The position numbers and the translations under genes are program-made. The notes beneath the pieces were generated by a model. That model was not told the DNA's origin and ran no database searches. It worked only from the letters and a program-made list of their open reading frames with translations. A stretch of 25,936 nt of DNA, taken from IMG/VR virus record IMGVR_UViG_3300027754_002030, positions 1 through 25,936 of that record. One strand, given 5' to 3'. This DNA comes from a virus. Shown here one piece after another: positions 21,951-25,936 of the stretch. Position 1 is the stretch's first letter, and each line of letters begins with the position of its first letter.

Positions 21951-22346
21951 TTAATATTTGATAAAACTACCATTTTCTCCGTCTTCGGAGATCTCAATCC
22001 AAATCTCGCGACTTGGATACTTTTGTGAAATCTGTTGATATAAATCTTCAGACATCATTTCACAACTCTTGTAGTCAAGGCTCAAAACGGAACCTTGACC
22101 ATTATACAGCGATTCAAGCCATCGTTTGAACTGGATGAACTCGATGTCCCGATCATCGTGTTGCACATTGATCCACACCCTGAAATGAAAGATGTGGCGA
22201 TGAGGATAACCCAAAAATGATACGTCATATTCGTCTCCAGTGGCCAAGTTAGGATTTGTAAGGGCCGCTGGATATTTATGTATGCCTTCTTTGCGGAAGG
22301 TAACCCATATCATTTTAACTGGTCGAATGTCTTGTCTAATAATCAT
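21951..22346 (-). CDS. QueD/6-pyruvoyl-tetrahydropterin synthase-like protein
   Basis: A 131-residue protein from ATG 22346 (ATGA overlap with the gene upstream). The T-fold zinc His pattern is visible: H23 in EGIHKYPAA and H49-x-H51 in GYPHRHIFHFRVW, then DIEFIQFKRWLESL (like the 'D-F..lK..' helix of QueD), SCEMMSEDLYQQI (like NPTxENLA) and EIWIEISEDGENG (like the final VxVxET strand). QueD makes 6-carboxytetrahydropterin from dihydroneopterin triphosphate. The Cys that acts as general base in QueD, expected between the first and second His, is not seen, so the protein may be divergent or inactive. Such QueD-like proteins occur in phages that carry QueE and QueC. Context with folE, queE and the DpdA-like gene supports the role; the function is moderately sure. 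Confidence 0.55.
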   Translation of the reverse strand: MIIRQDIRPVKMIWVTFRKEGIHKYPAALTNPNLATGDEYDVSFLGYPHRHIFHFRVWINVQHDDRDIEFIQFKRWLESLYNGQGSVLSLDYKSCEMMSEDLYQQISQKYPSREIWIEISEDGENGSFIKY

Positions 22347-22861
22347 AGTTTTGTATCTTGTGTATATTGATCCCAATGTGTATACTTGTCCATACGCATT
22401 AAGTCATGTAGTTGATGTGTCCATACACCAGGATTTGTAGAACCCCAAGTACGGTCGTCTAGTTTAAGTGTTGTATTATAATTAAATTGATTAATGTAAG
22501 GCAATTTTACACTAATCATCGGAACAAATTTATGATTTTCAGTAAGGCCGCTTTCAAGTAGTCCTTCCGCTTGCGCTACATCTAAATCCAATGTACACCA
22601 GTAGTCAGCGTCTAAACATGATCTAATCATAAGTTCCCAAGGCCGCCACTTTTCACCATCGTTAATGCCAATGTTGGGAAAACTTTGACTAGTCCCAAAG
22701 TAAATTTGTTGTACTTTGTGTTCCTTGGCCAATAACAATATTTGATCCACGGGCTGTACGCCTACAACAAATAGTGTAAACATGTTATAGCATACAGTAT
22801 GCTCAACTTCGTAGCCTGTAAAAAAATTAACTTCTTGACGTTGTTGTGTATCTAGTCCCAT
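22343..22861 (-). CDS. Conserved-looking phage protein, unknown function
   Basis: A 172-residue protein with FFTGYEVEHTVCYNMFTLFVVG, YFGTSQSFPNIG, DYWCTLDLDVAQAEGLLESG and VPMISVKLPYINQ segments. I recall this family in marine T4-like phages, generally beside the QueD-like gene, as here (ATGA overlap). No catalytic motif is known to me; the D-L-D-V and the Cys/His residues are candidates for a metal or active site. It overlaps the dehydrogenase gene by 10 nt at its start. Confidence 0.75.
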   Translation of the reverse strand: MGLDTQQRQEVNFFTGYEVEHTVCYNMFTLFVVGVQPVDQILLLAKEHKVQQIYFGTSQSFPNIGINDGEKWRPWELMIRSCLDADYWCTLDLDVAQAEGLLESGLTENHKFVPMISVKLPYINQFNYNTTLKLDDRTWGSTNPGVWTHQLHDLMRMDKYTHWDQYTQDTKL

Positions 22862-23730
22862 TTAATATAACCTCTACTGTAACCATTTGGACGATCCGCA
22901 CCATCCGCAAATGCTTGTTGCCATTCAGTGTTACGATTATAACACCTTGTCCAGAAAGAATCAACTTCAAGATAGCCGTTTTCAATCATCCATACTGCAT
23001 CTTTCATACACTGATGAAAATTTGGATTGCGTGGACTTGGTTTAATAGTAGTTGTAGCTTTCCAAAGTTGTTGCTGTGCTTCTTCCCTACTTACTGCCTT
23101 GCCAACTGCATCAACGATTAAGGCGTTGTTATTTAGGTTTATGTCTATACCTAACGCATATTTGCCACTCAAGTCAATAACCACATCATAACTTTCAGTA
23201 GTACCAAGTAACAATCGATCGCCCCACAGATCAATATTACTTGACCCTACCACATCAACACGTTCACAATGTTTAAATTTGGTCAATGTATGATAGGCCA
23301 CCCACGCTAGAAATCCACTGCCAATAATCAGTATTTTATCTTTTCTAGAACAATCCGCAACATCCACAGCATTAATGCCACAAGCAACTGGCTCGATAAT
23401 ATAACGTGGATGAGCTTCGGGTACAAAAACATATTCATCTGCACGTACATTGTATATGTCTGCGTATGCAGGTTCTCCTCTTGTTGCAACATAATCGCCA
23501 AAGTTTACATTAGTAATGTTGGCACCAATACCAATTACTTGGCCCAGTCCTTCGTGACCTTGCATACCTAGTGGTAACGGACCAAAGTTACCTTGCATCA
23601 TATCAATGTCACTGCGACACACGCCGGTCATAACAGCACGAACACAAATTTCATCTTCAGTTAACGGAGGAATATCGTATGTTACTTGTTCAAAGTAACC
23701 TTGCCCAGTTGTTTGCAAACATCTTGTCAT
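22852..23730 (-). CDS. Zinc-type alcohol dehydrogenase-like (MDR) oxidoreductase, short form
   Basis: A 292-residue MDR-family protein. Catalytic-zinc ligands are apparent: C38 (GVCRSDI), H59-E60 (QGHEGLG) and E113/C117 (IEPVACGIN). GSGFLA at 137-142 is the nucleotide-binding loop. The usual four-Cys structural-zinc lobe after the GHE motif is missing, replaced by RGEPAYADIYNV, and the protein is about 50 residues shorter than a typical 340-350. Substrates of MDR enzymes vary (alcohols, sugars, threonine); nothing here fixes one. ATGA overlap with the MocA-like gene suggests joint action on one metabolite, for example oxidation or reduction of a sugar or polyol. Confidence 0.82.
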   Translation of the reverse strand: MTRCLQTTGQGYFEQVTYDIPPLTEDEICVRAVMTGVCRSDIDMMQGNFGPLPLGMQGHEGLGQVIGIGANITNVNFGDYVATRGEPAYADIYNVRADEYVFVPEAHPRYIIEPVACGINAVDVADCSRKDKILIIGSGFLAWVAYHTLTKFKHCERVDVVGSSNIDLWGDRLLLGTTESYDVVIDLSGKYALGIDINLNNNALIVDAVGKAVSREEAQQQLWKATTTIKPSPRNPNFHQCMKDAVWMIENGYLEVDSFWTRCYNRNTEWQQAFADGADRPNGYSRGYIKWD

Positions 23731-24611
23731 AGTTTTTCAATCACAGTGTGTATCCAAGTGTCTTGTTCGTATTGATCTGTCCAGAATTTAGCATCGTCAA
23801 CACGTTCAACTGCTTCTTTGATCATGGCTTGATAGGCTTCTTCAGGGCACCATCCTAGTTCAAAACGTTCTGCACTGTTATCCAGCGTGATAAATTCAAT
23901 AGAACTGTCTTCAGTATCCATACTGCGCCAATTGGCCGCACAGGTCCATTTATCAGTAAAGTTAATAACGCATACGTCGTCAACGTCATACGTACCTTTG
24001 GGATTAACAGTACCATAATCAGTGCTGTCAATGTCCTCCAACTTCCATGCGGCCAGTGTAGTTGTTCCGTTGACTATATCTGCTCTCCAGTGCGGGTTCA
24101 TGGCAATATATAGACTTAGCAAATGCGGCATCAAGTCACGACTAACGCCGCCGAACGCTAACTTCTTAGTAGTAAACCAACTACCAGGACTGGGAATACA
24201 ATTTTTACGTATCCATTTAATTTTTACGGTTTTGGCTTGACTGGCTAACATTTTTAACTCAGCAATATTACTGCGCCACATGTTGTTTTTAACCATCATG
24301 AAGCGTGTATACTTAAATGTTTCTATTAAAATATTCCAACTGTTACTATCGGCTACTCCAGGTTTTTCAATAAACACAATTTTGCTAACTGGTGCTACTT
24401 TTGCGGCAATTTCAAAGTGTGTGAAATTTGGAGTGCATATATGCACAGTATCAAACGGTGCATATACTAATATAGCCGCATCAACACTTGGCAACATTGC
24501 ACCTTTGCTAGTGTCGTGGTCTACTGTAATAACTTCATGGCCAAGTTTTTCTAGTACAGTTTTATACAACTGTCCAATACCCATGCCAATAACTAGACTA
24601 CGCTTGCTCAT
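23727..24611 (-). CDS. Gfo/Idh/MocA-family oxidoreductase
   Basis: A 294-residue NAD(P)-dependent oxidoreductase. Rossmann loop GMGIGQ at 9-14, V-H-I-C-T-P-N in the second half of the fold, and EKPG at 82-85, the conserved Lys-containing motif of this family. The C-terminal domain has a GGVSRDLMPHLL segment, like the GG..xDxG.H.. active-site helix (His kept). These enzymes oxidise sugars, inositols or related compounds. It is next to the MDR gene and 14 bases overlapping a small gene upstream, in the DpdA-like transcription unit. The substrate cannot be inferred. Confidence 0.85.
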   Translation of the reverse strand: MSKRSLVIGMGIGQLYKTVLEKLGHEVITVDHDTSKGAMLPSVDAAILVYAPFDTVHICTPNFTHFEIAAKVAPVSKIVFIEKPGVADSNSWNILIETFKYTRFMMVKNNMWRSNIAELKMLASQAKTVKIKWIRKNCIPSPGSWFTTKKLAFGGVSRDLMPHLLSLYIAMNPHWRADIVNGTTTLAAWKLEDIDSTDYGTVNPKGTYDVDDVCVINFTDKWTCAANWRSMDTEDSSIEFITLDNSAERFELGWCPEEAYQAMIKEAVERVDDAKFWTDQYEQDTWIHTVIEKL

Positions 24612-24843
24612 TTTTCTTTTCTTCGTATTTTTTAAACATACGAGTCACATCTTCCATACGTTGCTGGAATATATGCGGAGCATTTTCAGCCGCACGAATC
24701 ATGTCAGATTCACTAGGATAGTGGCGTAAACAATATCTTGCACCATCTTTAATTGTTTTTGGAACTCGAGGAGTAGACAGGATCTCAAGTAAAAACTTTT
24801 GAGTCTGTACTACTGCTCGATATCTTTCATCAGGTAATGTCAT
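24598..24843 (-). CDS. BPSL0761-like small protein
   Basis: An 81-residue protein from ATG 24843 (a TTG two codons earlier is possible). TLPDERYRAVVQTQKFLLEI, RVPKTIKDGARYCLRHYPSE closely recall a small bacterial family annotated BPSL0761, found mostly in proteobacteria, of unknown function. Here it sits between the DpdA-like gene (14-nt overlap) and the MocA-like gene. Its presence in a phage beside DNA-modification genes is noteworthy. The family name is from memory. Confidence 0.6.
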   Translation of the reverse strand: MTLPDERYRAVVQTQKFLLEILSTPRVPKTIKDGARYCLRHYPSESDMIRAAENAPHIFQQRMEDVTRMFKKYEEKKNEQA

Positions 24844-25936
24844 TTTCAACTTCTATTTCTAGTTGATCAAGTTTATTAATTTCGTCTTCACTGAACTCTT
24901 CAGTGTGTTCTTTCTCTAATTGTACACTGGTAGTACCCACTTCGTCAAACAAATTGGCAAATTGACTATGTGCATTAATGGCTTTCTTACCACTGGCGCC
25001 ACGTGTACCAATAACTCGATTCCAAAAGAATCGAAACTCGTCAATGACTTTTAATGCAGTGCCTTTGTCGCTTGTGGCGAATAATGCTTCAACAATGTCT
25101 TTAAAGAATATTTGATCAAAACGCTCATCAACTAGCATATTTGGACAACAACCGTTATCATATTGACGATTAGCTTCTTGTACAGCGTTCAAATGCATCC
25201 AAACATTATGACCCATCATAATACCATAACTAAAACTATCCCAACTGGTTTTGTTAATCTGACCAAATTTATTTTTATCATTTGGTCCGTAAATACAAAT
25301 TTCGTTAAGTTTAATTTGATCAATAATAGGACTAGTGTCAAAATATTTTAAAATGCGGTCTTGTATAACTGCATCTTTATACAGTCGTGTATCGTTAGCA
25401 TACTTTTTATCGTCTGCACTAGATGTCATTCTATATGTCCACTTTTTACGATCTTCTGTTTCAGTTTGAACGTAAATTTGACCATTAGCAGTTGCTAGGA
25501 ACGGACTTGCACAGTCAAAGCTGACGCTAAAATTTTCATTGTGATATTTGCGTACAGCACGTTGAATATCTGTTAGTAGCACAGCCCACTCTAATTTACT
25601 TGTACCAAGAAAGTGCATCCAGTCTTGATGTCCTTTTTCTAATAAGCCGTCAAATCTCAGTTCAACTAAACGTCTTAGCACAAGTTCAATATCACACATG
25701 TTCTGGCCACCCATCCCCCATCCATTAAATGCACGATCACCATATTGTTTAGGGTCACAATATTTTTTCATACGATCATACCAGTCATCAGCTTGGTCAT
25801 GCCGTTCGCCTTGTAACACATTTAAGAACTTACAGTTACCATTGCGATTGTTAACAAAATAATCATTGTTAATATATGTTCCGTTGACTGCATCTGCATA
25901 ACTACCAATGCCAATCAGTTTAGGACTTTCTGGATT
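24830..25936 (-). CDS. dpdA: DpdA-like DNA/tRNA-guanine transglycosylase, 5'-truncated
   Basis: The frame is open to the right edge, so the N-terminus is missing; 368 residues are visible. TGT-fold landmarks occur in order: NVLQGERHD (like the VQG motif), GWGMGGQN (like GGxxVGE), the M-H-F-L-G-T-S segment (like YLMGVGTP), VSFDCASPF (like MFDCVxPTR, containing the nucleophilic Asp), and G-H-N-x-W-M-H-L-N-A-V late in the protein (like the H-N segment of TGT). Known tRNA-TGT lacks several of the intervening lengths, and the Cys4/His zinc site is not clear, which fits DpdA, the DNA-specific branch that swaps guanine for a 7-deazaguanine in DNA. Together with FolE, QueE and QueC/QueD-like genes this points to modified genomic DNA. 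Specificity for DNA rather than tRNA is inference from phage context. Confidence 0.7.
   Translation of the reverse strand, partial: NPESPKLIGIGSYADAVNGTYINNDYFVNNRNGNCKFLNVLQGERHDQADDWYDRMKKYCDPKQYGDRAFNGWGMGGQNMCDIELVLRRLVELRFDGLLEKGHQDWMHFLGTSKLEWAVLLTDIQRAVRKYHNENFSVSFDCASPFLATANGQIYVQTETEDRKKWTYRMTSSADDKKYANDTRLYKDAVIQDRILKYFDTSPIIDQIKLNEICIYGPNDKNKFGQINKTSWDSFSYGIMMGHNVWMHLNAVQEANRQYDNGCCPNMLVDERFDQIFFKDIVEALFATSDKGTALKVIDEFRFFWNRVIGTRGASGKKAINAHSQFANLFDEVGTTSVQLEKEHTEEFSEDEINKLDQLEIEVENDIT

Noticed and set aside
21977-21990. CTCCG-tctt-CGGAG hairpin
   Set aside because: Five-bp stem inside the coding part of the QueD-like gene, without a U-run; not convincing as a terminator.
1-25936. 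tRNA genes, CRISPR array, insertion sequence or att site
   Set aside because: No cloverleaf with CCA-type end, no regularly spaced repeats and no transposase or integrase were recognised.

Overview
The window reads as a stretch of a large, tightly packed, AT-rich tailed-phage genome, most like the marine T4-like myoviruses (cyanophage/pelagiphage relatives). Evidence is gene content and architecture: a FEN-family 5' nuclease of the T4 RNase H type, ThyX, FolE, QueE, a MoxR-type AAA ATPase next to an HExxH/VWA-like protein, a phosphoribosyltransferase, a HIT protein, and many small conserved-looking phage proteins. Almost every junction is an overlap of 4 (ATGA), 8 or about 10-35 nt. I see no tRNA, rRNA, IS element, CRISPR array or host core gene, and no gene-free stretch over 300 bases. 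No T4 structural or replisome core gene falls in the window, so the exact lineage is inference.

Layout. Positions 1-6636 (+ strand) are one transcription unit: the C-terminal part of a QueC-like PP-loop protein, then five radical-SAM enzymes. Three have an N-terminal Cys cluster of the twitch/SPASM kind. Two have a C-terminal Cys-rich domain, and one of these is split into two genes at an A_AAA_AAG slippery heptamer. This unit converges with thyX (11-nt overlap). Positions 6626-25936 are entirely on the - strand: thyX; small unknown genes; the metallopeptidase/VWA-like protein and the MoxR ATPase; more small genes; the FEN nuclease, a methyltransferase, queE and folE; a run of small membrane proteins with HIT and phosphoribosyltransferase genes; then two short virion-like proteins, a cupin, a glycosyltransferase, a QueD-like protein, an unknown protein, an MDR dehydrogenase, a Gfo/Idh/MocA oxidoreductase, a small unknown protein, and a DpdA/TGT-like transglycosylase that runs off the right end. 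Three near-consensus sigma70 promoters (all 17-nt spacers) lie on the - strand before the peptidase, moxR-like and folE genes.

How the genes fit together. FolE, a QueD-like protein, QueE, a QueC-like protein and a DpdA-like transglycosylase together make up a pathway from GTP to a 7-deazaguanine base inserted into DNA, as known from other phages that hide their genome from restriction enzymes. The QueC-like gene heads the radical-SAM array, so the array may tailor the modified base further, but its substrate cannot be read from sequence. ThyX, the phosphoribosyltransferase and the HIT protein fit phage nucleotide metabolism. The dehydrogenase, the MocA-like oxidoreductase, the glycosyltransferase and the methyltransferase are further candidate tailoring enzymes.

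Most worth following up: the five-enzyme radical-SAM array coupled to a QueC-like gene, the probable programmed -1 frameshift that would rejoin a split radical-SAM enzyme, the QueE with its third cluster cysteine displaced by about 40 residues, and a perfect sigma70 promoter whose spacer is a UUCG-type hairpin.
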